From Sphingomonas sp. Leaf33 (GTDB lineage Bacteria; Pseudomonadota; Alphaproteobacteria; Sphingomonadales; Sphingomonadaceae): a DNA stretch of 64,000 nt. Position numbers and translations under genes: made by a program. The DNA is taken from NCBI RefSeq assembly GCF_001421785.1, contig NZ_LMLB01000001.1, forward strand, positions 1,938,349 to 2,002,348. The letters are read 5' to 3'. Of the stretch, positions 1 through 9,678 are shown piece after piece. The notes under the pieces were generated by a model that saw nothing but the letters and a program-made list of their open reading frames with translations, did not search any database and had not been told where the DNA came from. Numbering within the stretch: the stretch's first letter is position 1; each line of letters starts with the position of its first letter.

Positions 1-35
1 ACGGTCCCCCTCCCCGTACCGGGGAGGATGTTCAG

Positions 36-1562
36 TCATGCGCACACTCCCGGCAGGTCCGCGCCAGCAGCCGCGACCAAAGCCCCCGACCGCACCAGTC
101 CTGCCGCCACCTCCATATCCGGATGGAAATGCCGGTCCTCTTCCAGCGTCGGCACCCGCTCCCGAAGGCATCCCCGCGCCCGCTCCAGCGCGTCCGACGA
201 CAGGATCGGCGCATGGAAGTCACACCCCTGCCCCGCCGCCAGCAACTCGATCCCGACGACGGCCTGCGCGTTCGCCGCCATCTCCAGCAGCCGCCGCGCG
301 CCGTGGGCGGCCATCGACACATGGTCCTCCTGGTTCGCCGAGGTGGGAATCGAATCCACGCTGGCCGGATAGGCGCGCTGCTTGTTCTCGCTGACCAGCG
401 CCGCCGCCGTCACCTGCGGGATCATGAACCCCGAATTCAGCCCCGGGCGCGGCGTCAGGAATGCGGGCAGGCCCGACAGCGCGGGATCGACCAGCATCGC
501 GATGCGGCGTTCGGAGATGCTGCCGATCTCGCAGATCGCCAGCGCGATCATGTCGGCGGCAAAGGCGACCGGCTCGGCATGGAAATTCCCGCCCGACAGC
601 GCTTCATCGGTGTCGGCAAAGATCAGCGGGTTGTCCGATACCCCGTTCGCCTCGACCTCCAGCGTCCGTCCCGCCTGGCGCAGCACATCGAGCGCGGCGC
701 CCATCACCTGGGGCTGGCAGCGCAGGCAGTAGGGGTCCTGCACCCGCGGGTCGTCCACGCGGTGGCTCGCGCGGATTGCCGAGCCCGCCATCAAGGCGCG
801 GAGCGCATCACCAACCGCGATCTGTCCGGCGTGGCCGCGCAGGGCATGGATACGATGATCGAACGGCGCGTCCGAGCCCTTGGCGGCTTCGGTCGACAGC
901 GCACCGGTAACGAGCGCTGCCTTGAACAGCGCCTCCGCCTCGAACAGCCCGGCCAGCGCATTGGCGGTCGAGAACTGGGTGCCATTGAGCAGCGCCAGGC
1001 CTTCCTTCGGGCCGAGATCGAGCGGTGCCAAACCGATCTCACGCAGCGCCTCGGCGGCCGGCAGCACCCGCCCGGCGATATCGATCTCGCCAACCCCGAT
1101 CATCGCTGCGGCCATGTGCGAGAGCGGTGCCAGGTCGCCGCTTGCACCGACCGAGCCCTGGCACGGCACGACCGGCAGCGCGTCGGCCGCCAGCATCGCC
1201 TCGATCATCGCGACGGTCGCCGGCCGCACGCCCGACGCCCCCATCCCGAAACTGGCCAGCTTCAGCGCCATCATCAGCCGCACGATGGCGCGCGGGGACG
1301 GTGCGCCGACGCCGGCGGCGTGGCTCAGCACGATATTGCGCTGGAGCGTCGCGAGGTCGTCCGCTTCGATCCGCACGCTCGCCAGCTTTCCGAAGCCGGT
1401 ATTTATCCCGTAGACCGGGGCGCCGCGCGCGACGATCCGATCGACCGCGGCGGCACTCGCCGCGATCGCATCGCGGCAGGCAGGGTCGAGCGACAGCGCC
1501 GCTCCGCGATAGACGGCGCGCCAGTCGGCGAGCGTGGCGGTACCGGGGGTCAGCGTAATCAT
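36..1562 (-). CDS. hutH: Histidine ammonia-lyase
   Basis: Deaminates L-histidine to trans-urocanate, the first step of histidine degradation, in the cytoplasm. The 508-residue length is normal for the family. The Ala-Ser-Gly triad that cyclises into the MIO electrophile is at residues 140-142 in the context [12 protein letters not shown], and the catalytic-tyrosine motif YGINTGFG starts at residue 51. The start codon overlaps the stop of hutI by 4 bp, so the two are translationally coupled. The gene ends only 35 bp from the window edge. Urocanase (hutU) and a deformylase (hutG) are not in the window and probably lie beyond that edge. Confidence 0.97.
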   Translation of the reverse strand: MITLTPGTATLADWRAVYRGAALSLDPACRDAIAASAAAVDRIVARGAPVYGINTGFGKLASVRIEADDLATLQRNIVLSHAAGVGAPSPRAIVRLMMALKLASFGMGASGVRPATVAMIEAMLAADALPVVPCQGSVGASGDLAPLSHMAAAMIGVGEIDIAGRVLPAAEALREIGLAPLDLGPKEGLALLNGTQFSTANALAGLFEAEALFKAALVTGALSTEAAKGSDAPFDHRIHALRGHAGQIAVGDALRALMAGSAIRASHRVDDPRVQDPYCLRCQPQVMGAALDVLRQAGRTLEVEANGVSDNPLIFADTDEALSGGNFHAEPVAFAADMIALAICEIGSISERRIAMLVDPALSGLPAFLTPRPGLNSGFMIPQVTAAALVSENKQRAYPASVDSIPTSANQEDHVSMAAHGARRLLEMAANAQAVVGIELLAAGQGCDFHAPILSSDALERARGCLRERVPTLEEDRHFHPDMEVAAGLVRSGALVAAAGADLPGVCA

Positions 1563-2755
1563 CGGCCGTTTCGTATCCGTTGGTGAAGGGGGTTAAAGCC
1601 GATGCGATAGATCAGCTCCGCCGGGCGCTCGATGTCCCAGATCGCCAGGTCGCAGGCCTTGCCGGGTTCCAGCGTGCCGATGCGGTCTTGCAGGCCCAGC
1701 GCACACGCGGCGTTGACAGTGACGCCGCGCAGGCACTCGTCGACGGTCAGGCGGAAACAGGTCGCCGCCATGTTCATCGCCAGCAGGATGGACGTCATCG
1801 GCGACGTGCCGGGGTTGCAGTCGGTCGCGACCGCCATCGGTACGCCCGCGGCGCGCAGGGCATCGACCGGCGGCAGCTTCGTTTCGCGCGTGACGTAGAA
1901 AGCGCCGGGCAGCAGTGTCGCGATCGTCCCGCTGGCGGCCATCGCGGCGACGCCAGCGGCGTCGAGCCACTCCAGATGATCCGCCGACAGGGCGCCATGC
2001 TGCGCAGCAATTCGCGCGCCGTGGAGGTTGGACAGCTGCTCGGCATGGAGCTTGACCGGCAGACCGTGCCGCTGCGCCGCTGCGAACAGGCGCGCGACCT
2101 GTTCGGGCGAAAAGCCGATCCCCTCGCAGAACGCATCGACCGCGTCGGCCAGCCCCTCGGCCGCGATGGCGGGCAGCATCGCGTCGCAGATGTGCGCGAT
2201 GTACCCGTCCGCATCACCGGCCCACTCCGGCGGCAGCGCATGGGCACCGAGGAACGTCGTCGTCACGCCGACATCGCGCCGCATACCGAGCGCCCGCGCC
2301 GCGCGCAGCGACTTGGCTTCATCGGCTGTCGACAGACCGTAGCCCGACTTCACCTCGACCGTCGTGACACCTTCGGCGATCAGCGCGTCGAGCCGCGGCA
2401 AGGCGCTCTCGACCAGTTCGGCCTCGCTCGCTGCTCGCGTCGCGCGCATCGTCGCGACGATGCCACCGCCGGCGCGTGCGATCTCCTCATAGCTTGCGCC
2501 GGCCAGCCGCTGTTCGAACTCTGCCGCCCTGTCGCCGCCGTGGATCAGGTGCGTATGGCAGTCGATGAGACCGGGCGTGATCCAGCGGCCCCCGAGATCG
2601 ACGGTGCATTCCGCAGTGAAAACAGCGCCGGGCGAAGGCCCGGCATAGACGATGCGGCCATCCTTTGCGGCGACCATGCCATCCTCGACGACGCCGATCC
2701 CGGCGCCGACCATCGTCGCGAGTCGCGCGTTGCGCCAGAGGGTGCCGCAGAGCAT
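1559..2755 (-). CDS. hutI: Imidazolonepropionase
   Basis: Hydrolyses 4-imidazolone-5-propanoate to N-formimidoyl-L-glutamate, the third step of histidine degradation. It is an amidohydrolase-fold enzyme of 398 residues, the usual size. The N-terminal metal-binding motif [10 protein letters not shown] has His67 and His69. It is first in a leftward hutI-hutH operon; its ATG is about 48 bp from the divergent hutF start, and the HutC-like palindrome at 2782-2797 lies between them. No strong ribosome binding site precedes the ATG. Confidence 0.96.
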   Translation of the reverse strand: MLCGTLWRNARLATMVGAGIGVVEDGMVAAKDGRIVYAGPSPGAVFTAECTVDLGGRWITPGLIDCHTHLIHGGDRAAEFEQRLAGASYEEIARAGGGIVATMRATRAASEAELVESALPRLDALIAEGVTTVEVKSGYGLSTADEAKSLRAARALGMRRDVGVTTTFLGAHALPPEWAGDADGYIAHICDAMLPAIAAEGLADAVDAFCEGIGFSPEQVARLFAAAQRHGLPVKLHAEQLSNLHGARIAAQHGALSADHLEWLDAAGVAAMAASGTIATLLPGAFYVTRETKLPPVDALRAAGVPMAVATDCNPGTSPMTSILLAMNMAATCFRLTVDECLRGVTVNAACALGLQDRIGTLEPGKACDLAIWDIERPAELIYRIGFNPLHQRIRNGR

Positions 2756-2781
2756 GGCAGCGACTTGGCATGAGCCATGTT

Positions 2782-2797
2782 TAATGTATAGACATTA
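2782..2797. promoter_or_regulatory. Candidate HutC operator between hutI and hutF
   Basis: The 16-bp near-palindrome TAATGTATAGACATTA has six-base arms TAATGT/ACATTA around ATAG. It sits in the 47-bp divergent gap between hutI and hutF. Its TGT-TA-ACA character fits operators of GntR/HutC repressors, and hutC itself is the second gene of the rightward unit, so autoregulation and coordinate control are likely. The site ends 5 bp before the hutF ATG. Binding is an inference. Confidence 0.6.
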
Positions 2798-2802
2798 TCA
2801 AC

Positions 2803-4134
2803 ATGCCGACGTTCTTCTTCGATCAGTGGCTGGGCGATGCCGGTTGGCTTGCCGCTACCCGTGTCGCGGTGTCGGACGGCCGAGTAACTGCGGTCGAACC
2901 GCACGCGTCACCGGGCCCCACCGACGAACGGCACGCGATCGGTCTGCCGGGCTTGCCCAATCTCCACAGCCACGCCTTTCAGCGCGGCATGGCGGGGCTC
3001 GCCGAGCGGGGATCGATCGGGGAAGACAGTTTCTGGACCTGGCGCGACGCGATGTACCGCTTCGTCGATCGCATCACGCCCGACGACCTCCACGCGATCG
3101 CGGCGATGGCGCAGGTGGAGATGCTGGAGGGCGGATTCACCCGGGTCGGCGAATTCCACTACCTCCATCATGCCCCCGACGGACAGCGCTACGACGACCC
3201 GGCCGCGATGGCCGCCGCATTGGCCGCAGCGGCCGGAGAGACGGGGATCGGCCTGACACTGCTGCCCGTCTTCTACGCGCAGTCGGGCTTCGGTGGTGCG
3301 GCGCCGAGCGCGGGGCAGCGCCGGTTCGTCACCGATCGAAATGGCTTCGCGCGCCTGCTGGACGCCAGCGCCAGCGCCGTCGCGGGGCTGCCCGACGCGG
3401 TCGCCGGCATCGCCCCGCACAGCCTGCGCGCCGTGTCGCCCGACGATCTCGCCGCCCTGCCCGGCATGACCGCCGGACCGGTCCATATCCACATCGCCGA
3501 ACAGGTAAAGGAAGTCGACGACTGCGTGGCCTGGAGCGGTGCACGGCCAGTGGAATGGCTGCTCGATCACGCCGCGGTCGATCCGCGCTGGTGCCTGGTC
3601 CATGCGACCCACATGACGCCGGCCGAAACCGACCGCGCCGCGCGGACCGGGGCGGTCGCCGGACTATGCCCGATCACCGAGGCCAATCTGGGCGACGGTA
3701 TCTTCCCCGCTATCGAGTGGCTGGCCGCCGGCGGACGGTTTGGCGTCGGGTCGGATTCGAACGTGCTGATCGATGCGACCGAGGAACTGCGGCTGCTCGA
3801 CTATGGCCAGCGGCTGACCCGGCGAGTGCGCAACCCGCTGGCGCCGGGCGGATCGAGCGGGGCGCGGCTGTACCGCAGCGCGCTGGCCGGCGGTGCGCAG
3901 GCGCTCAGCGCACCGGGCGATGCGGCGGACTTCATCACGCTCGACCCGCACCATCCCGCACTCGTCGGGCGAAGCGGCGACGCGCTGCTCGACGCGCTGG
4001 TCTTTGCCGCAGGGCGCAGCGCGATCGACGGCGTGTGGCGGCGGGGCAGACAGGTGGTCGCGGGCGGCCGGCATATTGCCCGCGAAGCCATAGCCGCGAG
4101 ATATCGCCACGCGCTGGAACGGCTGCTCGCATGA
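2803..4134 (+). CDS. hutF: Formimidoylglutamate deiminase
   Basis: Converts N-formimidoyl-L-glutamate to N-formyl-L-glutamate and ammonia, defining the five-step histidine route that proceeds through formylglutamate. The 443 residues match the amidohydrolase HutF family; metal-binding His55 and His57 are in NLHSHAFQRG. It overlaps hutC by 4 bp (ATGA). The operator-like palindrome ends 5 bp before the ATG and no Shine-Dalgarno sequence is visible, so the transcript may be leaderless or nearly so. A formylglutamate deformylase (hutG) would complete the route but is not in this window. Confidence 0.95.
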   Translation: MPTFFFDQWLGDAGWLAATRVAVSDGRVTAVEPHASPGPTDERHAIGLPGLPNLHSHAFQRGMAGLAERGSIGEDSFWTWRDAMYRFVDRITPDDLHAIAAMAQVEMLEGGFTRVGEFHYLHHAPDGQRYDDPAAMAAALAAAAGETGIGLTLLPVFYAQSGFGGAAPSAGQRRFVTDRNGFARLLDASASAVAGLPDAVAGIAPHSLRAVSPDDLAALPGMTAGPVHIHIAEQVKEVDDCVAWSGARPVEWLLDHAAVDPRWCLVHATHMTPAETDRAARTGAVAGLCPITEANLGDGIFPAIEWLAAGGRFGVGSDSNVLIDATEELRLLDYGQRLTRRVRNPLAPGGSSGARLYRSALAGGAQALSAPGDAADFITLDPHHPALVGRSGDALLDALVFAAGRSAIDGVWRRGRQVVAGGRHIAREAIAARYRHALERLLA

Positions 4135-4838
4135 CTCCGCTCCACGACCGCATCCGCCGCGACCTCGAACGCGAGATACTCGCCGGCACGCGCGCGCCGG
4201 GATCGCGCATCCCTGTCGAGCACGAACTGATGGCCGAGTACGGCTGCTCGCGGATGACTGTCAGCAAGGCGCTGGCCGCGCTCGCCGCGGACGGGTTCAT
4301 CGAACGCCGCAAGCGCGCGGGCAGCTTCGTCACGCGGCCGCGCGTGCACTCAATGGTGCTCGACATCCCGGATCTGGCGGTCGAGGTCCGCAATCGTGGT
4401 CAGGCCTACGCGTTTCGGCTGGAGGCACGGACGGTCCGCGCCGCCGACCCCACCGACCCGGTCGCGACCGAGATCGCGCGTGGCGGGGCTCTGCTGCACC
4501 TGAGCGGGACGCATCTGGCGGACGGGGCACCGCTCGCGATCGAGGACCGGCTGGTCGCGCTGGTCGCGGTGCCGGAAGCCGAAGCGGCGGACTTCGCGCA
4601 GACCTCGCCCGGCGCGTGGCTGCTCGAACACGTCGCCTGGACCGAGGCCGAAAGCCGCATCGCGGCAATGGGTGCGGATGGCGCCAGCGCGCGGCAGCTG
4701 GGGGTGGCCACGGGCACCGCCTGCCTGGCGATCGAACGCCGGACGTGGCGCGGCGGCGAGCCGATCACCTATGTCCGCCAGTTGTTCATCGGCGCGGCGT
4801 ACGACCTGTCGGCGCGCTTTGGACCGGCCGCGCGCTAG
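4131..4838 (+). CDS. hutC: Histidine utilisation repressor, GntR family
   Basis: A 235-residue GntR/HutC regulator with an N-terminal winged helix (about residues 5-70; core EYGCSRMTVSKALAALAADG) and a C-terminal UTRA ligand-binding domain. Known HutC proteins are released from DNA by urocanate. The ATG at 4131 is chosen because it overlaps the hutF stop (ATGA) and begins exactly at the helix-turn-helix domain; the frame is open further upstream but that stretch overlaps hutF. Its stop codon is convergent with, and overlaps, the stop of btuD: the palindrome CTAG at 4835-4838 supplies both. Confidence 0.94.
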   Translation: MTPLHDRIRRDLEREILAGTRAPGSRIPVEHELMAEYGCSRMTVSKALAALAADGFIERRKRAGSFVTRPRVHSMVLDIPDLAVEVRNRGQAYAFRLEARTVRAADPTDPVATEIARGGALLHLSGTHLADGAPLAIEDRLVALVAVPEAEAADFAQTSPGAWLLEHVAWTEAESRIAAMGADGASARQLGVATGTACLAIERRTWRGGEPITYVRQLFIGAAYDLSARFGPAAR

Positions 4839-5575
4839 AGCGTGCCGGTGACCATCACTCCGTCCGCCGTCACCCGCGCGCGGACGCCGTAGACCTGGGC
4901 GATCAGATCCGCGGTCATCGTCTCCGCCACCGATCCGTCGGCGACGATACGCCCGTCGGCGATCCACACCAGCCGGTCGGCGTAGCGCGCGGCGAGGTCC
5001 AGGTCGTGCAGAACGACCAGCGCCCCGCCGCCCGAGGCCACGAAATTTGCGAGCAGCGCCAGCAAGCGGTGCTGGTGCCGGGGGTCGAGCGAGACGACGG
5101 GTTCGTCGGCGACGATGACCGGCGCCTCCGCGGCCAGTGCGCGCGCCAGATGCATCCGCGCCGCTTCGCCCCCTGACAGCGTGTCGGCGGCACGTGTCGC
5201 AAGCGCGTCGAGGTCGCAGGCGGCGATAGCGCGATCAACGGCCGCGGCATCCTGCCCGCGCAATCGACCGCCGGCGCCGTAGGCGAAGCGCCCGAGCGCG
5301 ACGATATCGCGGACCCGGGCGGGCCAGGCGACGGGACGCGCTTGCGGCAGATAGGACACCGCCCGCGCGCGCTCGGCCGGCCCGACGTCTGTCGCAGGGA
5401 TGCCGTCGATCGTCGTGCTCCCCGCATCGGGCGCCAGCAGCCCGAGCAGCAGCCGCAGCAGCGTCGTCTTCCCCGCCCCGTTGGGCCCAAGCAGCACGAC
5501 CAGTTCGCCCGGCCCGACGCTCAGCCCGGCGTCGGCGATGATCGCGCCGTAGCGCAAGCCCTCCGCCCGGATCAT
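4835..5575 (-). CDS. btuD: ABC transporter ATPase, cobalamin uptake
   Basis: Energises import of cobalamin across the inner membrane. It has 246 residues with Walker A GPNGAGKTT (residues 30-38), signature LSGGE (133-137) and Walker B VIVADEP (153-159). By sequence alone it could serve haem or a ferric siderophore; the cobalamin assignment rests on the riboswitch at the head of the operon. It is last of four genes, with its start overlapping the stop of the permease by 4 bp. Confidence 0.9.
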   Translation of the reverse strand: MIRAEGLRYGAIIADAGLSVGPGELVVLLGPNGAGKTTLLRLLLGLLAPDAGSTTIDGIPATDVGPAERARAVSYLPQARPVAWPARVRDIVALGRFAYGAGGRLRGQDAAAVDRAIAACDLDALATRAADTLSGGEAARMHLARALAAEAPVIVADEPVVSLDPRHQHRLLALLANFVASGGGALVVLHDLDLAARYADRLVWIADGRIVADGSVAETMTADLIAQVYGVRARVTADGVMVTGTL

Positions 5576-6546
5576 GCCCCCCGCCTCCGCGCGGCGATGA
5601 CGACGAACAACGGCGCACCGACCAGAGCTGCGACGACGCCCAGTCGCAGCTCGGCGGTCGTCGGGATCAGCCGGACGCCGATGTCGGCCAGCACCAGGAA
5701 CAGTCCGGCCAACAGGCCCGACGGCACGACGCTGCGCGCCGGATCATGCCCGACCCACGGCCGCACGAGATGCGGCGCGACGATGCCGACGAAACCGATC
5801 GTGCCGGCCAGTGCAACCGAAGCCCCCGTCGCCAGCCCCGCGCCCAGCACCACGGCGATCCGCTGGCGGCGCAGGTCCAGGCCGATGCCCGCGGCGGCTT
5901 CTTCGCCCAGGGTCAGCGCCGAAAGGCCGCGCCGGGTCAGGAACAGCAGCGCTGCGCCCACCACCATGAACGGCAGCGTGCCCGCGATCTCGCCGAAGCT
6001 GCGATTGGCGACCGATCCCAATGTCCAGTTGATCATGTCGCCCAGGCTGAACGGATCGGGCGCGAGGTTCAGCAACAGCGCCATGATCGCCCCGGCAAAG
6101 CTCGACAGACCGACGCCGATCAGGATCAGCGTCGCGACCGACGTGGTCCGCATCGCCACGCCGGCGATGACGGCAGTCGCGGCAAGTGCGCCGAGGATCG
6201 ATGCGGCGGGAAGCGCGATCGGCGACGCACCGACGACGCCGTAGTAGAGCGCGACGGTCGCCGCGAGCGTCGCGCAGGCGGAGACGCCCAGCACGCCCGG
6301 CTCGGCGAGCGGGTTGCGCAGCAGGCCTTGCAGCGCCGCGCCGCTGATGCCCAGCGCCGCGCCGGCCAGGAATGCCGCCAGCGCGCGCGGCAGGCGGATC
6401 ATCCAGACCACGATGGTGTCGCCCGGCAGGCCCTGGCCGATCAGCGCGGCGAACAGGCGGTCGGCCGGCAGCGGCGTCGAGCCGAGGAAGCAGGCCGCAA
6501 CGATCGCGACCAGTGCTGCGGCAGCGAGCGTGACTGAAATTCTCAT
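5572..6546 (-). CDS. btuC: FecCD-family ABC permease, cobalamin uptake
   Basis: Inner-membrane permease of the BtuC/FecCD family, 324 residues with many hydrophobic helices. Recognisable stretches include RLPRALAAFLAGAALGISGA and GFVGIVAPHLVRPWVGHD. The ATG at 6546 (MRISVTLAAA) is chosen because it overlaps the upstream stop codon as ATGA and gives a normal-length protein starting with a membrane helix; a longer reading frame upstream overlaps the preceding gene. It is third in the btuBFCD order under the cobalamin riboswitch. Confidence 0.9.
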   Translation of the reverse strand: MRISVTLAAAALVAIVAACFLGSTPLPADRLFAALIGQGLPGDTIVVWMIRLPRALAAFLAGAALGISGAALQGLLRNPLAEPGVLGVSACATLAATVALYYGVVGASPIALPAASILGALAATAVIAGVAMRTTSVATLILIGVGLSSFAGAIMALLLNLAPDPFSLGDMINWTLGSVANRSFGEIAGTLPFMVVGAALLFLTRRGLSALTLGEEAAAGIGLDLRRQRIAVVLGAGLATGASVALAGTIGFVGIVAPHLVRPWVGHDPARSVVPSGLLAGLFLVLADIGVRLIPTTAELRLGVVAALVGAPLFVVIAARRRGA

Positions 6547-7361
6547 GGCCGGCCGACCTGCGCCAGCTTCTCGACCGCATCCAGCACGAACCACCCCCCG
6601 CACGCCGTCCACGCGCCCGGCAATTCCGCCGTCGGCAATCCCTTCAGTGCTCGCCCGACGACCGGGTGCGCGGCGGCACTCCACGGATCGGGCCGGTTCC
6701 ACCGCGTGTCGAAGAAAGCTGCCGCGACGACATCCGGCTGGGCATAGGCCAGCCGTTCCAGCGGCAGCGGCCCCCACCCGCCGGCCGTCTGGAAATTCAC
6801 CAGCCCGCCCGCGCGCAGCATTTCATCGACGATCGAACCCGGCCCGGTCGTCACGCCCCCCGGGGTCACATACAGCGCCGACTTGCCCGTCGATGCGCGC
6901 CGCAACGCCGCCAGCCGCGCATCGAACGCCGCCGCCATCGCTTCGCCCCGTGCCCGCTCGCCAAGCCCGGTCGCGGTATCGAGCAGCACCGTACGGATGC
7001 CGGCCAGGTCCGGCGCATAGCCAAGCTGCAAGACCGGCACCCCGGCGCGTTCGAACAGCGCCGCTGCATTCGGTCCGCCACCATAGCTGCGAACGACCAT
7101 GTCGGGCTTCAGCAGCAGCACGTCCTCTGCTTGCGGGCGCACCTGCCGCAGACCTAGCGCCGCCGCGCGCATGTACGAAAATTCGGCAGCCGCATCGGGC
7201 GAAACCGCAGTGATGCGGTCCCGCCCGACCAGCTTCAGCACATATTGGTCGGCGCAATAATCCAGGCTGACGATGCGCATCGGGCGCCCCGTGCGCAGCG
7301 AAACGGGGGCCGGAGCGCATCCGGCCACCAGCACCGACAGCATCGCCAGCCAGCGGATCAC
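6543..7361 (-). CDS. btuF: ABC transporter substrate-binding lipoprotein, cobalamin
   Basis: A 272-residue periplasmic substrate-binding protein of the BtuF/FepB helical-backbone class. The N-terminus is a lipoprotein signal with lipobox LVAGC (Cys15), so it is anchored to the inner membrane. The mature start MRIVSLDYCADQYVLKLVG and later VLLLKPDMVV are typical of the class. It delivers substrate brought in by the TonB receptor to the BtuCD transporter. It overlaps both neighbours by 4 bp. Confidence 0.88.
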   Translation of the reverse strand: MIRWLAMLSVLVAGCAPAPVSLRTGRPMRIVSLDYCADQYVLKLVGRDRITAVSPDAAAEFSYMRAAALGLRQVRPQAEDVLLLKPDMVVRSYGGGPNAAALFERAGVPVLQLGYAPDLAGIRTVLLDTATGLGERARGEAMAAAFDARLAALRRASTGKSALYVTPGGVTTGPGSIVDEMLRAGGLVNFQTAGGWGPLPLERLAYAQPDVVAAAFFDTRWNRPDPWSAAAHPVVGRALKGLPTAELPGAWTACGGWFVLDAVEKLAQVGRP

Positions 7362-9325
7362 AGCTTCAGTCTCACCCCGCCGTACGCCGCGCGCCGCGGC
7401 GTGCCGTAGAGGTAGACTGTCTCATAGGCCTCGTCGAACAGGTTCTCGACGCGGCCGAACACCTCGAACCGATCGCCCACGGGCAGGCTCGCGCGCAGGT
7501 CGACCAGCACATAGCCATCGAGACGGCGCGTGTTGCTCGCATTCTCGAAGCTGTCGCCGACGTGCGTGATCGTCGCGCCTGCCGACAGACCGAAGTCCCA
7601 GCGATAATCGGCCACCATGTTCACGCTCTCGCGGGGCCGGCGTGCGAGTTCGCGGCCGGTATCGCGGTTGGTCGCGTCGAGATAGGTGTAGGCGAAGGCG
7701 ACGCGGAGCGGCTCGACCGGCTGGAGCACCAACGTCGCCTCGACACCTTGCGCGCGCGTGCGGCGGATGTTGTCGTAGGTCCCGAACGGCCGGTTGACGC
7801 AGATCCCGCTGGTCACGCCGAAGCACGACACGAAGTCGATCTGGTTGCGCGTGTCGCGGTGAAACCAGGTCGCCTGGACCTGCACCGCCTCGCCCAGCAG
7901 CTTCTGGGTCACGCCCGCGTCCCAGCTGTTGGCGCGTTCCGGCACCAGACGCTGATTCCCGTAATCGCCGAACAGCTGGTACAGCGACGGCGCCCCGAAG
8001 CCCTCGCCGTAGCTGGCACGAACGACCGTACGCCCGCCGTTGGGGCTGAGCGCAACGTTGCCCGCCGCGGTCGTCTCGCCACCGAAGCGGCTGTGGTCGT
8101 CGTGGCGCACGCCACCGGTCAGCGCGACGCCGGTAACGGGCGTCAGCGTCAGTTCGCCGTACACGCTGTTGATCAGCGCGCGGGCGCGCGCCGCCGTGCC
8201 GAAACTGACAGTGTCGAACCGCGACCGCTCGCTTTCCGCGCCGATCGTCGCCTGGGCGATGCCGGTCTGGGCGACGCCCTGATATTCGAACCGGCGATTG
8301 AGCCCGCGCGAATCGAACGTGGCCGGGCCGGTCGCGCCGAAGTTCGCCCGGTCGATGCGGCTGTAGGCGACGCCCAGGCGATTGCGGAACGCGCCGTCGA
8401 ACAGCGCCAGGCGCGCACCGGCATAGCCGCTTAGTTCCGTGTTGGTCGAATAATCAGCCGTATCGGCAAGCGCAAAGGCCGGTGCGGGGAAGCCGTCGAG
8501 GTCGATCTTCGCATCCGAATACCGCCCGCGCGCTTCCAGCGAGAAGGCGTCGGTCAGGTCGGCCGCCAGCTTGGCGTTCGCGCCATACTGGCGATAGCCG
8601 TCCCGCTCGCGCCCGCCGCGCGCTTCGTTGAAGGCGGAAAAGCCGTCGGTTCGGAAATACTGGCCGCCAAGACTTGCCGATACCGGGCCAAGCTTGCCCG
8701 AGGCATTGGCAGTGGTGTTGACCGTGTCGCGCCAGCCATATTCGCCCTTGGCGGTGACCTCCGAGTCGTCGCTCGGCGCGCGAGTGATGACGTTCACCAC
8801 GCCGCCGATCGCGCGGCTGCCCCAGATGACGCTCTGCGCGCCGCGGACGACCTCGATCCGGTCGATATTGCCGACCAGCAGGTTGCCGAAGTCGTAACCG
8901 CCGCCCGGGCTTGCCGGATCGTCGAGCTTGACGCCGTCGACCAGCAGCAATGTCTGCTGCGGATCGGCACCGCGGATGTTGACCGACGCAACGGTGCCGA
9001 TGCCGCCGGCGCGGGTGAAGCTGACGCCGGGCACGGTGCGGAGCAGATCGACGACGGCTTGGGTCTGGCGCGCCGCGATCTCTTCCGATGTGATGACGGT
9101 GACCGATTGGCCGACCTGGTCGACCGCGCGCTCTGTACGGTTGGCGGTGACGACGACGTCGTCACCCTGGACGGCGGTGGTCTGGGCGGCGGCGGGCAGC
9201 GAGGAAAGCACCGCGCTCAACAATAATACTGTTCGGGCTGAGCCTGTCGAAGCCCTGCCCTTTCTCGCCAGGAAGGACAGCACTTCGACAAGCTCAGTGC
9301 GAACGGAGGTTTGAATTCTGGTCAC
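7358..9325 (-). CDS. btuB: TonB-dependent cobalamin receptor, repeat inside signal region
   Basis: Outer-membrane receptor importing cobalamin with TonB energy. It has 655 residues: plug domain from about residue 55 (DDVVVTANR, then VNIRGADPQQTLLLVDGV) and a 22-strand barrel ending in the aromatic-poor VRLKL. The start is GTG at 9325 behind a GGGGA stretch. Residues 7-33 are encoded by a palindromic repeat (9231-9304) and read RTELVEV...ARKGRASTGSART, which is not typical signal-peptide sequence; the hydrophobic core VLLLSAVLSSLPAAA follows it. Either the repeat inserted in frame and the N-region tolerates it, or a non-ATG start downstream is used. First gene after the cobalamin riboswitch. 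Confidence 0.9.
   Translation of the reverse strand: MTRIQTSVRTELVEVLSFLARKGRASTGSARTVLLLSAVLSSLPAAAQTTAVQGDDVVVTANRTERAVDQVGQSVTVITSEEIAARQTQAVVDLLRTVPGVSFTRAGGIGTVASVNIRGADPQQTLLLVDGVKLDDPASPGGGYDFGNLLVGNIDRIEVVRGAQSVIWGSRAIGGVVNVITRAPSDDSEVTAKGEYGWRDTVNTTANASGKLGPVSASLGGQYFRTDGFSAFNEARGGRERDGYRQYGANAKLAADLTDAFSLEARGRYSDAKIDLDGFPAPAFALADTADYSTNTELSGYAGARLALFDGAFRNRLGVAYSRIDRANFGATGPATFDSRGLNRRFEYQGVAQTGIAQATIGAESERSRFDTVSFGTAARARALINSVYGELTLTPVTGVALTGGVRHDDHSRFGGETTAAGNVALSPNGGRTVVRASYGEGFGAPSLYQLFGDYGNQRLVPERANSWDAGVTQKLLGEAVQVQATWFHRDTRNQIDFVSCFGVTSGICVNRPFGTYDNIRRTRAQGVEATLVLQPVEPLRVAFAYTYLDATNRDTGRELARRPRESVNMVADYRWDFGLSAGATITHVGDSFENASNTRRLDGYVLVDLRASLPVGDRFEVFGRVENLFDEAYETVYLYGTPRRAAYGGVRLKL
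9231..9304. repeat. Sphingomonad REP-like palindrome inside btuB
   Basis: Inverted repeat with arms at 9231-9252 (GTTCGGGCTGAGCCTGTCGAAG) and 9283-9304, matching at 19 of 22 positions, around a 30-bp loop. The arm motif CTTCGACAAGCTCAGTGCGAAC is, from memory, a dispersed extragenic palindrome in sphingomonads and related genomes. Here it lies inside the signal-peptide coding part of btuB and is translated in frame. Confidence 0.85.
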
Positions 9326-9485
9326 GAATAGTCCCCACCCCGCGCGGCGTCGAACCGAACGGAAGCAATAACGACATTCACGGCCCGCCGCCCGGATCGG
9401 GCGACGCGACTACGGCCACATGGCTGTCGTTACGAAGGGATCATTCCCCGACGCGCATGGCTGGACCCGGCCAGGCGGCGAACGA

Positions 9486-9650
9486 CGCGATGGCAGGTCT
9501 CCTGGCTCGCCGATCGTCACCTTCGGGTCGTCTTCCCGGAAGCGGATGCTTCCAGTGACATATTGACCCTCGGCTCCCGGCTTACAGTTGCGGGCACAGC
9601 GCCGGATTTGCACCGGCTTCCCTCTTCGCCCTTGCGGGCACCATCTGCGG
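9486..9650 (-). promoter_or_regulatory. Cobalamin (B12) riboswitch
   Basis: Read on the minus strand, the conserved parts occur in order: GGGAAGCCGGTGCAAATCC (about 9604-9622), GCTGTGCCCGCAACTGT (about 9584-9600), AAGCCGGGAGCCGAGGG, the B12-box-like GTCACTGGAAG (about 9548-9558), then GGCGAGCCAGGAGACCTGCC (about 9493-9512). It should repress the btuBFCD operon when adenosylcobalamin is plentiful. About 160 nt of leader follow, including a GC-rich stem (GCCCG-ATC-CGGGC) that may belong to the expression platform. Exact P1 ends are approximate. Confidence 0.95.
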
Positions 9651-9678
9651 CGGCGGTTAGGCTTGGCTGGCGGGCGCG

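Noticed and set aside
4835..9325. Haem or siderophore uptake as the function of the TonB/ABC operon
   Set aside because: Sequence families are shared, but the cobalamin riboswitch at its head favours B12.
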